Assembly (NCBI GenBank): GCA_030762175.1
Contig: JAUJEO010000019.1
Coordinates: forward strand, 5,710,001-5,774,000
Source: Metallyticus violacea
Lineage: Eukaryota > Arthropoda > Insecta > Mantodea > Metallyticidae
DNA length: 64,000 nucleotides
Direction of reading: 5' to 3'
In this document: positions 50,767-62,480 of the stretch, piece by piece
Layout of the letters: each line of letters starts with the position of its first letter
How positions within the stretch are numbered: the stretch's first letter is position 1
The notes under the pieces: generated by a model
Databases searched by the model: none
What the model was told of the DNA's origin: nothing
Seen by the model: only the letters and a program-made list of their open reading frames with translations
Program-made: the position numbers and the translations under genes

Positions 50767-51703
50767 TAGTATAATGAAAGAGAACAAGTTATCTCAAATA
50801 AGAACGGAAAAAAAGTGATTCTAACGAAGTTTCCAAACTTCGAAAAAAAATTTTTTTCTTTTCGAGATTCTTTGCGCATAATATGCTTGTCTGAGGCTAT
50901 CAAACTAGTATAATGAAAGAGAACCAGTAATCTTAAATAAGAACGGAAAAAAAGTGTTTCTAACGAAGTTTCCAAACTTCGAAAAAATTTTTTTTTCTTT
51001 TCGAGATTCTTTGCGCATAATATGCTTGTCTAAGGCTATCAAACTAGTATAATGAAAGAGAACAAGTTATCTCAAATAAGAATGGAAAAAAAGTGATTCT
51101 AAGGAAGTTTCCAAACTTCGAAAAAAAATTTTTTTCTTTTCGAGATTCTTTGCGCATAATATGCTTGTCTAAGGCTATCAAACTAGTATAATGAAAGAGA
51201 ACAAGTTATCTTAAATAAGAACGGAAAAAAAGTGATTCTAACGAAGTTTCCAAACTCGAAAGAGAACCAGTTATCTCAAATAAGAACGGAAAAAAAGTGA
51301 TTCTAACGAAGTTTCCAAACTTCGAAATAAAATTTTTTTCTTTTCGAGATTCTTTGCGCATAATATGCTTGTCTGAGGCTATCAAACTAGTATAATGAAA
51401 GAGAACCAGTAATCTTAAATAAGAACGGAAAAAAAGTGATTCTAACGAAGTTTCCAAACTTCGAAAAAAAATTTTTTTCTTTTCGAGATTCTTTGCGCAT
51501 AATATGCTTGTCTAAGGCTATCAAACTAGTATAATGAAAGAGAACAAGTTATCTCAAATAAGAACGGAAAAAAAGTGATTCTAACCAAGTTTCCAAACTT
51601 CGAAAAAAAATTTTTTTCTTTTCGAGATTCTTTGCTCTTAATATGCTTGTCTGAGGCTATCAAACTAGTATAATGAAAGAGAACCAGTAATCTTAAATAA
51701 AGA
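50767..51703 (-). repeat. Inverted satellite block (about 6.7 monomers)
   Basis: The satellite runs on the minus strand here. TATAATGAAAGAG, TTCCAAACTTCG and GCGCATAATATGC replace their reverse complements, and the monomer open frames appear on the minus strand. The left join is GAAACC/TAGTATAATG at 50,761-50,776; CT, or CTAG if formed on the existing scar, could belong to either side. The right join is CTTAAATA/AAGAAAAAA at about 51,695-51,712, with up to two ambiguous A bases. Read in its own direction, the block resembles about 53,710-54,147 (including the AAGAGC marker) followed by about 52,546-53,040 (including GAAACAC). It has an internal deletion join at about 51,254-51,261. A true rearrangement or a chimeric assembly are both possible. 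Confidence 0.9.
51250..51264 (-). other. Internal deletion join inside the inverted block
   Basis: On the minus strand, GGTTCTCTTTC is followed directly by GAGTTTGGAAAC, skipping the rest of one monomer and the start of the next. TTTC can be placed on either side of the join. The GAGTTTGG side corresponds to the rare TTTCGAGTTTGG monomer seen at 41,190 and 52,553. This identifies the source lineage of the second half of the block. Confidence 0.8.
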
Positions 51704-52370
51704 AAAAATTTTTTTTTCGAAGTTTGGAAACTTCGTTGGAATCACTTTTTTTCCGTTCTTATTTGAGATAACTGGTTCTCTTTCATTATACTAGTTTGAT
51801 AGCCTCAGAAAAGCATAGGTATGCGCAAAGAATCTCGAAAAGAAAAAAATTTTTTTTCGAAGTTTGGAAACTTCGTTAGAATCACTTTTTTTCCATTCTT
51901 ATCTGAGATAACTGGTTCTCTTTCATTATACTAGTTTGATAGCCTCAGACAAGCATATTATGCGCAAAGAATCTCGAAAAGAAAAAATTTTTTTTTCGAA
52001 GTTTGGAAACTTCGTTAGAATCACTTTTTTTCCATTCTTATTTGAGATAACTTGTTCTCTTTCATTATACTTGTTTGATAGCCTTAGACAAGCATATTAT
52101 GCGCAAAGAATCTCGAAAAGAAAAAAATTTTTTTTCGAAGTTTGGAAACTTCATTAGAATCACTTTTTTTCCGTTCTTATCTGAGATAACTGGTTCTCTT
52201 TCATTATACTAGTTTGATAGCCTCAGACAAGCATATTATGCGCAAAGAATCTCGAAAAGAAAAAAATTTTTTTTCGAAGTTTGGAAACTTCGTTAGAATC
52301 ACTTTTTTTCCGTTCTTATTTGAGATAACTTGTTCTCTTTCATTATACTAGTTTGATAGCCTTAGACAAG
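51703..52370 (+). repeat. Direct copy of the inversion's left flank
   Basis: After the inverted block the array resumes on the plus strand in the middle of a monomer, at AAGAAAAAATTTT. It then repeats about 49,902-50,570: GTTGGAATC, GCATAGGTATGC, ATCTGAGATAAC, and a CTTGTTTG monomer at 51,936 (matching 50,135). The inverted block is therefore bracketed by two direct copies of one segment. One private change (CTTCATTAG near 52,151) distinguishes this copy. Similarity to the left flank ends near 52,430, where CTTCC replaces CTTCG. Confidence 0.82.
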
Positions 52371-52815
52371 CATATTATGCGCAAAGAATCTCGAAAAGAA
52401 AAAAATTTTTTTTCGAAGTTTGGAAACTTCCTTAGAATCACTTTTTTTCCATTCTTATTTGAGATAACTTGTTCTCTTTCATTATACTAGTTTGATAGCC
52501 TTAGACAAGCATATTATGCGCAAAGAATCTCGAAAAGAAAAAAATTTTTTTTCGAGTTTGGAAACTTCGTTAGAATCACTTTTTTTCCGTTCTTATTTAA
52601 GATAACTTGTTCTCTTTCATTATACTAGTTTGATAGCCTTAGACAAGCATATTATGCGCAAAGAATCTCGAAAAGAAAAAAATTTTTTTTCGAAGTTTGG
52701 AAACTTCCTTAGAATCACTTTTTTTCCATTCTTATTTGAGATAACTTGTTCTCTTTCATTATACTAGTTTGATAGCCTTAGACAAGCATATTATGCGCAA
52801 AGAATCTCGAAAAGA
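52370..52815 (+). repeat. Short segment related to 41 kb
   Basis: About 52,420-53,040 matches about 41,060-41,680 at offset 11,362, including the rare TTTCGAGTTTGG (52,553 and about 41,191) and the GAAACAC monomer (52,836 and 41,474). It links the inversion region to the 4591-bp duplication. No other element was seen. Confidence 0.7.
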
Positions 52816-53739
52816 AAAAAAATTTTTTTCGAAGTTTGGAAACTTCGTTAGAAACACTTTTTTTCCGTTCTTATTTAAGATTACTGGTTCTCTTTCATTA
52901 TACTAGTTTGATAGCCTCAGACAAGCATATTATGCGCAAAGAATCTCGAAAAGAAAAAAATTTTTTTTCGAAGTTTGGAAACTTCGTTAGAATCACTTTT
53001 TTTCCGTTCTTATTTGAGATAACTTGTTCTCTTTCATTATACTAGTTTGATAGCCTTAGACAAGCATATTATGCGCAAAGAATCTCGAAAAGAAAAAAAA
53101 TTTTTTTCGAAGTTTGGAAACTTCGTTAGAATCACTTTTTTTCCGTTCTTATTTGAGATAACTGGTTCTCTTTCATTATACTAGTTTGATAGTCTCAGAA
53201 AAGCATATTATGCGCAAAGAATCTAGAAAAGAAAAAAATTTTTTTTCGAAGATTGGAAACCTCGTTAGAATCACTTTTTTTCCGTTCTTATTTGAGATAA
53301 CTGGTTCTCTTTCATTATACTAGTTTGATAGCCTCAGACAAGCATATTATGCGCAAAGAACCTCGAAAAGAAAAAAATTTTTTTTCGAAGATTGGAAACC
53401 TCGTTAGAATCACTTTTTTTCCGTTCTTATTTGAGATAACTGGTTCTCTTTCATTATACTAGTTTGATAGCCTCAGACAAGCATATTATGCGCAAAGAAT
53501 CTCGAAAAGAAAAATTTTTTTTTTCGAAGTTTGGAAACTTCCTTAGAATCACTTTTTTTACATTCTTATTTGAGATAACTTGTTCTCTTTCATTATACTA
53601 GTTTGATAGCCTTAGACAAGCATATTATGCGCAAAGAATCTCGAAAAGAAAAAAATTTTTTTTCGAAGTTTGGAAACTTCGTTAGAATCACTTTTTTTCC
53701 GTTCTTATTTAAGATTACTGGTTCTCTTTCATTATACTA

Positions 53740-53879
53740 GTTTGATAGCCTCAGACAAGCATATTAAGAGCAAAGAATCTCGAAAAGAAAAAAATTTTTT
53801 TTCGAAGTTTGGAAACTTCGTTAGAATCACTTTTTTTCCGTTCTTATTTGAGATAACTTGTTCTCTTTCATTATACTAG
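53740..53879 (+). repeat. Variant monomer class with ATTAAGAGCAAAG
   Basis: ATTATGCGCAAAG becomes ATTAAGAGCAAAG, destroying the short palindrome and its CpG. Members lie near 48,489, 53,766, 56,548, 58,357 and 61,139 on the plus strand, and near 51,636 on the minus strand inside the inverted block. It is confined to about 48-62 kb. The minus-strand member shows that the inverted block was copied from this local lineage and not from the left half of the array. Confidence 0.8.
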
Positions 53880-54301
53880 TTTGATAGCCTTAGACAAGCA
53901 TATTATGCGCAAAGAATCTCGAAAAGAAAAAAATTTTTTTTCGAAGTTTGGAAACTTCGTTAGAATCACTATTTTTCCGTTCTTATTTAAGATTACTGGT
54001 TCTCTTTCATTATACTAGTTTGATAGCCTCAGACAAGCATATTATGCGCAAAGAATCTCGAAAAGAAAAAAATTTTATTTCGAAGTTTGGAAACTTCGTT
54101 AGAATCACTTTTTTTCCGTTCTTATTTGAGATAACTGGTTCTCTTTCATTATACTATTTTGATAGCCTCAGAAAAGCATATTATGCGCAAAGAATCTCGA
54201 AAAGAAAAAATTTTTTTTTCGAAGTTTGGAAACTTCGTTGGAATCACTTTTTTTCCGTTCTTATTTGAGATAACTGGTTCTCTTTCATTATACTAGTTTG
54301 A

Positions 54302-54430
54302 TAGCCTCAGAAAAGCATAGGTATGCGCAAAGAATCTCGAAAAGAAAAAATTTTTTTTCGAAGTTTGGAAACTTCGTTAGAATCACTTTTTTTCCATTCT
54401 TATCTGAGATAACTGGTTCTCTTTCATTAT
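54302..54430 (+). repeat. Variant monomer class with GCATAGGTATGC
   Basis: GCATATTATGC becomes GCATAGGTATGC, one base longer, always after CCTCAGAAAA and almost always followed by CCATTC with ATCTGAGATAAC. Members lie near 16,985, 26,715, 30,471, 37,399, 42,674, 46,015, 49,041, 50,015, 51,817, 54,318, 57,102, 58,910 and 61,693. The class becomes frequent after 42 kb, once per 7-monomer unit, and marks that higher-order lineage. Confidence 0.8.
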
Positions 54431-57407
54431 ACTAGTTTGATAGCCTCAGACAAGCATATTATGCGCAAAGAATCTCGAAAAGAAAAAATTTTTTTTTCGA
54501 AGTTTGGAAACTTCGTTAGAATCACTTTTTTTCCATTCTTATTTGAGATAACTTGTTCTCTTTCATTATACTTGTTTGATAGCCTTAGACAAGCATATTA
54601 TGCGCAAAGAATCTCGAAAAGAAAAAAATTTTTTTTCGAAGTTTGGAAACTTCGTTAGAATCACTTTTTTTCCGTTCTTATCTGAGATAACTGGTTCTCT
54701 TTCATTATACTAGTTTGATAGCCTCAGACAAGCATATTATGCGCAAAGAATCTCGAAAAGAAAAAAATTTTTTTTCGAAGTTTGGAAACTTCGTTAGAAT
54801 CACTTTTTTTCCGTTCTTATTTGAGATAACTTGTTCTCTTTCATTATACTAGTTTGATAGCCTTAGACAAGCATATTATGCGCAAAGAATCTCGAAAAGA
54901 AAAAAATTTTTTTTCGAAGTTTGGAAACTTCGTTAGAATCACTTTTTTTCCGTTCTTATTTAAGATTACTGGTTCTCTTTCATTATACTAGTTTGATAGC
55001 CTCAGACAAGCATATTATGCGCAAAGAATCTCGAAAAGAAAAAAATTTTTTTTCGAAGATTGGAAACTTCCTTAGAATCACTTTTTTTCCATTCTTATTT
55101 GAGATAACTTGTTCTCTTTCATTATACTTGTTTGATAGCCTTAGACAAGCATATTATGCGCAAATATTCTCGAAAAGAAATAAATTTTTTTTCGAAGTTT
55201 GGAAACTTCGTTAGAATCACTTTTTTTCCGTTCTTATTTGAGATAACTGGTTCTCTTTCATTATACTAGTTTGATAGCCTCAGAAAAGCATATTATGCGC
55301 AAAGAATCTAGAAAAGAAAAAAATTTTTTTTCGAAGATTGGAAACCTCGTTAGAATCACTTTTTTTCCGTTCTTATTTGAGATAACTGGTTCTCTTTCAT
55401 TATACTAGTTTGATAGCCTCAGACAAGCATATTATGCGCAAATAATCTGGAAAAGAAAAAAATTTTTTTTCGAAGTTTGGAAACTTCCTTAGAATCACTT
55501 TTTTTCCATTCTTATTTGAGACAACTTCTTCTCTTTCATTATTCTAGTTTGATAGCCTTAGACAAGCATATTATGCGCAAAGAATCTCGAAAAGAAAAAA
55601 AAAATTTTTTTAAGAAGTTTGGAAACTTCGTTAGAATCACTTTTTTTCCGTTCTTATTTAAGATAACTTGTTCTCTTTCATTATACTAGTTTGATAGCCT
55701 TAGACAAGCATATTATGCGCAAAGAATCTCGAAAAGAAAACAATTTTTTTTCGAAGTTTGGAAACTTCGTTATAATCACTTTTTTTCCGTTCTTATTTAA
55801 GATTACTGGTTCTCTTTCATTATACTAGTTTGATAGCCTCAGACAAGCATATTATGCGCAAAGAATCTCGAAAAGAAAAAAATTTTTTTTCGAAGTTTGG
55901 AAACTTCGTTAGAATCACTTTTTTTCCGTTCTTATTTGAGATAACTGGTTCTCTTTCATTATACTAGTTTGATAGTCTCAGAAAAGCATATTATGCGCAA
56001 AGAATCTAGAAAAGAAAAAAATTTTTTTTCGAAGATTGGAAACCTCGTTAGAATCACTTTTTTTCCGTTCTTATTTGAGATAACTGGTTCTCTTTCATTA
56101 TACTAGTTTGATAGCCTCAGACAAGCATATTATGCGCAAAGAATCTCGAAAAGAAAAAAATTTTTTTTCGAAGATTGGAAACCTCGTTAGAATCACTTTT
56201 CTTCCGTTCTTATTTGAGATAACTGGTTCTCTTTCATTATACTAGTTTGATAGCCTCAGACAAGCATATTATGCGCAAAGAATCTCGAAAAGAAAAAAAT
56301 TTTTTTTCGAAGTTTGGAAACTTCCTTAGAATCACTTTTTTTACATTCTTATTTGAGATAACTTGTTCTCTTTCATTATACTAGTTTGATAGCCTTATAC
56401 AAGCATATTATGCGCAAAGAATCTCGAAAAGAAAAAAATTTTTTTTCGAAGTTTGGAAATTTCGTTAGAATCACTTTTTTTCCGTTCTTATTTAAGATTA
56501 CTGGTTCTCTTTCATTATACTAGTTTGATAGCCTCAGACAAGCATATTAAGAGCAAAGAATCTCGAAAAGAAAAAAATTTTTTTTCGAAGTTTGGAAACT
56601 TCGTTAGAATCACTTTTTTTCCGTTCTTATTTGAGATAACTTGTTCTCTTTCATTATACTAGTTTGATAGCCTTAGACAAGCATATTATGCGCAAAGAAT
56701 CTCGAAAAGAAAAAAATTTTTTTTCGAAGTTTGGAAACTTCGTTAGAATCACTTTTTTTCCGTTCTTATTTAAGATTACTGGTTCTCTTTCATTATACTA
56801 GTTTGATAGCCTCAGACAAGCATATTATGCGCAAAGAATCTCGAAAAGAAAAAAATTTTATTTCGAAGTTTGGAAACTTCGTTAGAATCACTTTTTTTCC
56901 GTTCTTATTTGAGATAACTGGTTCTCTTTCATTATACTATTTTGATAGCCTCAGAAAAGCATATTATGCGCAAAGAATCTCTAAAAGAAAAAATTTTTTT
57001 TTCGAAGTTTGGAAACTTCGTTGGAATCACTTTTTTTCCGTTCTTATTTGAGATAACTGGTTCTCTTTCATTATACTAGTTTGATAGCCTCAGAAAAGCA
57101 TAGGTATGCGCAAAGAATCTCGAAAAGAAAAAAATTTTTTTTCGAAGTTTGGAAACTTCGTTAGAATCACTTTTTTTCCATTCTTATCTGAGATAACTGG
57201 TTCTCTTTCATTATACTAGTTTGATAGCCTCAGACAAGCATATTATGCGCAAAGAATCTCGAAAAGAAAAAATTTTTTTTTCGAAGTTTGGAAACTTCGT
57301 TAGAATCACTTTTTTTCCATTCTTATTTGAGATAACTTGTTCTCTTTCATTATACTTGTTTGATAGCCTTAGACAAGCATATTATGCGCAAAGAATCTCG
57401 AAAAGAA

Positions 57408-60400
57408 AAAAAATTTTTTTCGAAGTTTGGAAACTTCGTTAGAAACACTTTTTTTCCGTTCTTATTTAAGATTACTGGTTCTCTTTCATTATACTAGTTT
57501 GATAGCCTCAGACAAGCATATTATGCGCAAAGAATCTCGAAAAGAAAAAAATTTTTTTTCGAAGTTTGGAAACTTCGTTAGAATCACTTTTTTTCCGTTC
57601 TTATTTGAGATAACTTGTTCTCTTTCATTATACTAGTTTGATAGCCTTAGACAAGCATATTATGCGCAAAGAATCTCGAAAAGAAAAAAAATTTTTTTCG
57701 AAGTTTGGAAACTTCGTTAGAATCACTTTTTTTCCGTTCTTATTTGAGATAACTGGTTCTCTTTCATTATACTAGTTTGATAGTCTCAGAAAAGCATATT
57801 ATGCGCAAAGAATCTAGAAAAGAAAAAAATTTTTTTTCGAAGATTGGAAACCTCGTTAGAATCACTTTTTTTCCGTTCTTATTTGAGATAACTGGTTCTC
57901 TTTCATTATACTAGTTTGATAGCCTCAGACAAGCATATTATGCGCAAAGAACCTCGAAAAGAAAAAAATTTTTTTTCGAAGATTGGAAACCTCGTTAGAA
58001 TCACTTTTTTTCCGTTCTTATTTGAGATAACTGGTTCTCTTTCATTATACTAGTTTGATAGCCTCAGACAAGCATATTATGCGCAAAGAATCTCGAAAAG
58101 AAAAATTTTTTTTTTCGAAGTTTGGAAACTTCCTTAGAATCACTTTTTTTACATTCTTATTTGAGATAACTTGTTCTCTTTCATTATACTAGTTTGATAG
58201 CCTTAGACAAGCATATTATGCGCAAAGAATCTCGAAAAGAAAAAAATTTTTTTTCGAAGTTTGGAAACTTCGTTAGAATCACTTTTTTTCCGTTCTTATT
58301 TAAGATTACTGGTTCTCTTTCATTATACTAGTTTGATAGCCTCAGACAAGCATATTAAGAGCAAAGAATCTCGAAAAGAAAAAAATTTTTTTTCGAAGTT
58401 TGGAAACTTCGTTAGAATCACTTTTTTTCCGTTCTTATTTGAGATAACTTGTTCTCTTTCATTATACTAGTTTGATAGCCTTAGACAAGCATATTATGCG
58501 CAAAGAATCTCGAAAAGAAAAAAATTTTTTTTCGAAGTTTGGAAACTTCGTTAGAATCACTATTTTTCCGTTCTTATTTAAGATTACTGGTTCTCTTTCA
58601 TTATACTAGTTTGATAGCCTCAGACAAGCATATTATGCGCAAAGAATCTCGAAAAGAAAAAAATTTTATTTCGAAGTTTGGAAACTTCGTTAGAATCACT
58701 TTTTTTCCGTTCTTATTTGAGATAACTGGTTCTCTTTCATTATACTATTTTGATAGCCTCAGAAAAGCATATTATGCGCAAAGAATCTCGAAAAGAAAAA
58801 ATTTTTTTTTCGAAGTTTGGAAACTTCGTTGGAATCACTTTTTTTCCGTTCTTATTTGAGATAACTGGTTCTCTTTCATTATACTAGTTTGATAGCCTCA
58901 GAAAAGCATAGGTATGCGCAAAGAATCTCGAAAAGAAAAAATTTTTTTTCGAAGTTTGGAAACTTCGTTAGAATCACTTTTTTTCCATTCTTATCTGAGA
59001 TAACTGGTTCTCTTTCATTATACTAGTTTGATAGCCTCAGACAAGCATATTATGCGCAAAGAATCTCGAAAAGAAAAAATTTTTTTTTCGAAGTTTGGAA
59101 ACTTCGTTAGAATCACTTTTTTTCCATTCTTATTTGAGATAACTTGTTCTCTTTCATTATACTTGTTTGATAGCCTTAGACAAGCATATTATGCGCAAAG
59201 AATCTCGAAAAGAAAAAAATTTTTTTTCGAAGTTTGGAAACTTCGTTAGAATCACTTTTTTTCCGTTCTTATCTGAGATAACTGGTTCTCTTTCATTATA
59301 CTAGTTTGATAGCCTCAGACAAGCATATTATGCGCAAAGAATCTCGAAAAGAAAAAAATTTTTTTTCGAAGTTTGGAAACTTCGTTAGAATCACTTTTTT
59401 TCCGTTCTTATTTGAGATAACTTGTTCTCTTTCATTATACTAGTTTGATAGCCTTAGACAAGCATATTATGCGCAAAGAATCTCGAAAAGAAAAAAATTT
59501 TTTTTCGAAGTTTGGAAACTTCGTTAGAATCACTTTTTTTCCGTTCTTATTTAAGATTACTGGTTCTCTTTCATTATACTAGTTTGATAGCCTCAGACAA
59601 GCATATTATGCGCAAAGAATCTCGAAAAGAAAAAAATTTTTTTTCGAAGATTGGAAACTTCCTTAGAATCACTTTTTTTCCATTCTTATTTGAGATAACT
59701 TGTTCTCTTTCATTATACTTGTTTGATAGCCTTAGACAAGCATATTATGCGCAAATATTCTCGAAAAGAAATAAATTTTTTTTCGAAGTTTGGAAACTTC
59801 GTTAGAATCACTTTTTTTCCGTTCTTATTTGAGATAACTGGTTCTCTTTCATTATACTAGTTTGATAGCCTCAGAAAAGCATATTATGCGCAAAGAATCT
59901 AGAAAAGAAAAAAATTTTTTTTCGAAGATTGGAAACCTCGTTAGAATCACTTTTTTTCCGTTCTTATTTGAGATAACTGGTTCTCTTTCATTATACTAGT
60001 TTGATAGCCTCAGACAAGCATATTATGCGCAAATAATCTGGAAAAGAAAAAAATTTTTTTTCGAAGTTTGGAAACTTCCTTAGAATCACTTTTTTTCCAT
60101 TCTTATTTGAGACAACTTCTTCTCTTTCATTATTCTAGTTTGATAGCCTTAGACAAGCATATTATGCGCAAAGAATCTCGAAAAGAAAAAAAAAATTTTT
60201 TTAAGAAGTTTGGAAACTTCGTTAGAATCACTTTTTTTCCGTTCTTATTTAAGATAACTTGTTCTCTTTCATTATACTAGTTTGATAGCCTTAGACAAGC
60301 ATATTATGCGCAAAGAATCTCGAAAAGAAAACAATTTTTTTTCGAAGTTTGGAAACTTCGTTATAATCACTTTTTTTCCGTTCTTATTTAAGATTACTGG

Positions 60401-61998
60401 TTCTCTTTCATTATACTAGTTTGATAGCCTCAGACAAGCATATTATGCGCAAAGAATCTCGAAAAGAAAAAAATTTTTTTTCGAAGTTTGGAAACTTCGT
60501 TAGAATCACTTTTTTTCCGTTCTTATTTGAGATAACTGGTTCTCTTTCATTATACTAGTTTGATAGTCTCAGAAAAGCATATTATGCGCAAAGAATCTAG
60601 AAAAGAAAAAAATTTTTTTTCGAAGATTGGAAACCTCGTTAGAATCACTTTTTTTCCGTTCTTATTTGAGATAACTGGTTCTCTTTCATTATACTAGTTT
60701 GATAGCCTCAGACAAGCATATTATGCGCAAAGAATCTCGAAAAGAAAAAAATTTTTTTTCGAAGATTGGAAACCTCGTTAGAATCACTTTTCTTCCGTTC
60801 TTATTTGAGATAACTGGTTCTCTTTCATTATACTAGTTTGATAGCCTCAGACAAGCATATTATGCGCAAAGAATCTCGAAAAGAAAAAAATTTTTTTTCG
60901 AAGTTTGGAAACTTCCTTAGAATCACTTTTTTTACATTCTTATTTGAGATAACTTGTTCTCTTTCATTATACTAGTTTGATAGCCTTATACAAGCATATT
61001 ATGCGCAAAGAATCTCGAAAAGAAAAAAATTTTTTTTCGAAGTTTGGAAATTTCGTTAGAATCACTTTTTTTCCGTTCTTATTTAAGATTACTGGTTCTC
61101 TTTCATTATACTAGTTTGATAGCCTCAGACAAGCATATTAAGAGCAAAGAATCTCGAAAAGAAAAAAATTTTTTTTCGAAGTTTGGAAACTTCGTTAGAA
61201 TCACTTTTTTTCCGTTCTTATTTGAGATAACTTGTTCTCTTTCATTATACTAGTTTGATAGCCTTAGACAAGCATATTATGCGCAAAGAATCTCGAAAAG
61301 AAAAAAATTTTTTTTCGAAGTTTGGAAACTTCGTTAGAATCACTTTTTTTCCGTTCTTATTTAAGATTACTGGTTCTCTTTCATTATACTAGTTTGATAG
61401 CCTCAGACAAGCATATTATGCGCAAAGAATCTCGAAAAGAAAAAAATTTTATTTCGAAGTTTGGAAACTTCGTTAGAATCACTTTTTTTCCGTTCTTATT
61501 TGAGATAACTGGTTCTCTTTCATTATACTATTTTGATAGCCTCAGAAAAGCATATTATGCGCAAAGAATCTCTAAAAGAAAAAATTTTTTTTTCGAAGTT
61601 TGGAAACTTCGTTGGAATCACTTTTTTTCCGTTCTTATTTGAGATAACTGGTTCTCTTTCATTATACTAGTTTGATAGCCTCAGAAAAGCATAGGTATGC
61701 GCAAAGAATCTCGAAAAGAAAAAAATTTTTTTTCGAAGTTTGGAAACTTCGTTAGAATCACTTTTTTTCCATTCTTATCTGAGATAACTGGTTCTCTTTC
61801 ATTATACTAGTTTGATAGCCTCAGACAAGCATATTATGCGCAAAGAATCTCGAAAAGAAAAAATTTTTTTTTCGAAGTTTGGAAACTTCGTTAGAATCAC
61901 TTTTTTTCCATTCTTATTTGAGATAACTTGTTCTCTTTCATTATACTTGTTTGATAGCCTTAGACAAGCATATTATGCGCAAAGAATCTCGAAAAGAA
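57408..61998 (+). repeat. 4591-bp tandem duplication, copy 2
   Basis: This is the second copy, adjoining the first. The junction monomer (57,361-57,460) joins the CTTGTTTG type that ends one unit to the GAAACAC type that starts the next, so the join lies in or near the A/T tract at about 57,408-57,446. Copy 2 ends near 62,033, where the array continues as GAATCAC and ATCTGAGATAAC instead of GAAACAC. The period is 33 monomers plus 4 bases. The extra bases are small indels inside the unit, such as the long A tract near 55,600 and 60,190 and the extra base in GCATAGGTATGC. Confidence 0.88.
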
Positions 61999-62480
61999 AA
62001 AAAATTTTTTTCGAAGTTTGGAAACTTCGTTAGAATCACTTTTTTTCCGTTCTTATCTGAGATAACTGGTTCTCTTTCATTATACTAGTTTGATAGCCTC
62101 AGACAAGCATATTATGCGCAAAGAATCTCGAAAAGAAAAAAATTTTTTTTCGAAGTTTGGAAACTTCGTTAGAATCACTTTTTTTCCGTTCTTATTTGAG
62201 ATAACTTGTTCTCTTTCATTATACTAGTTTGATAGCCTTAGACAAGCATATTATGCGCAAAGAATCTCGAAAAGAAAAAAATTTTTTTTCGAAGTTTGGA
62301 AACTTCGTTAGAATCACTTTTTTTCCGTTCTTATTTAAGATTACTGGTTCTCTTTCATTATACTAGTTTGATAGCCTCAGACAAGCATATTATGCGCAAA
62401 GAATCTCGAAAAGAAAAAAATTTTATTTCGAAGTTTGGAAACTTCGTTATATTCACTTTTTTTCCGTTCTTATTTGAGAT
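61999..62480 (+). repeat. Mosaic piece matching 49.35-49.83 kb
   Basis: The array follows 49,161-49,830 at offset about 12,651, including ATCTGAGATAAC, the ATTTTATTTCG monomer and GTTATATTCAC near 62,449. It then leaves that pattern: it reads GAGATAACTGGTTC and TAGTCTCAGAAAAGC, where 49.83 kb reads AACAGGTTC and ACTATTTTGATAGCC. Confidence 0.75.

Larger units (their letters stand above)
52816..57407 (+). repeat. 4591-bp tandem duplication, copy 1
   Basis: Thirty-three monomers recur at a constant offset of 4591: 52,836 with 57,427, 53,670 with 58,261, 54,921 with 59,512, 55,477 with 60,068 and 56,453 with 61,044. Rare markers shared by both copies are GAACCTCG (53,359 and 57,950), CACTATTTTTCC (53,967 and 58,558), AAACAATTTT (55,738 and 60,329), TTTTCTTCCG (56,199 and 60,790), CCTTATACAAG (56,395 and 60,986) and AAATTTCGTTAG (56,457 and 61,048). 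I found no difference at any site compared. The start is placed where CTAG-type flank changes to shared sequence, near 52,790-52,817. Confidence 0.88.

Noticed and set aside
50767..51703. Insertion of a mobile element at the inversion
   Set aside because: The inverted block is entirely satellite, with no terminal repeats, target-site duplication or coding capacity of its own.
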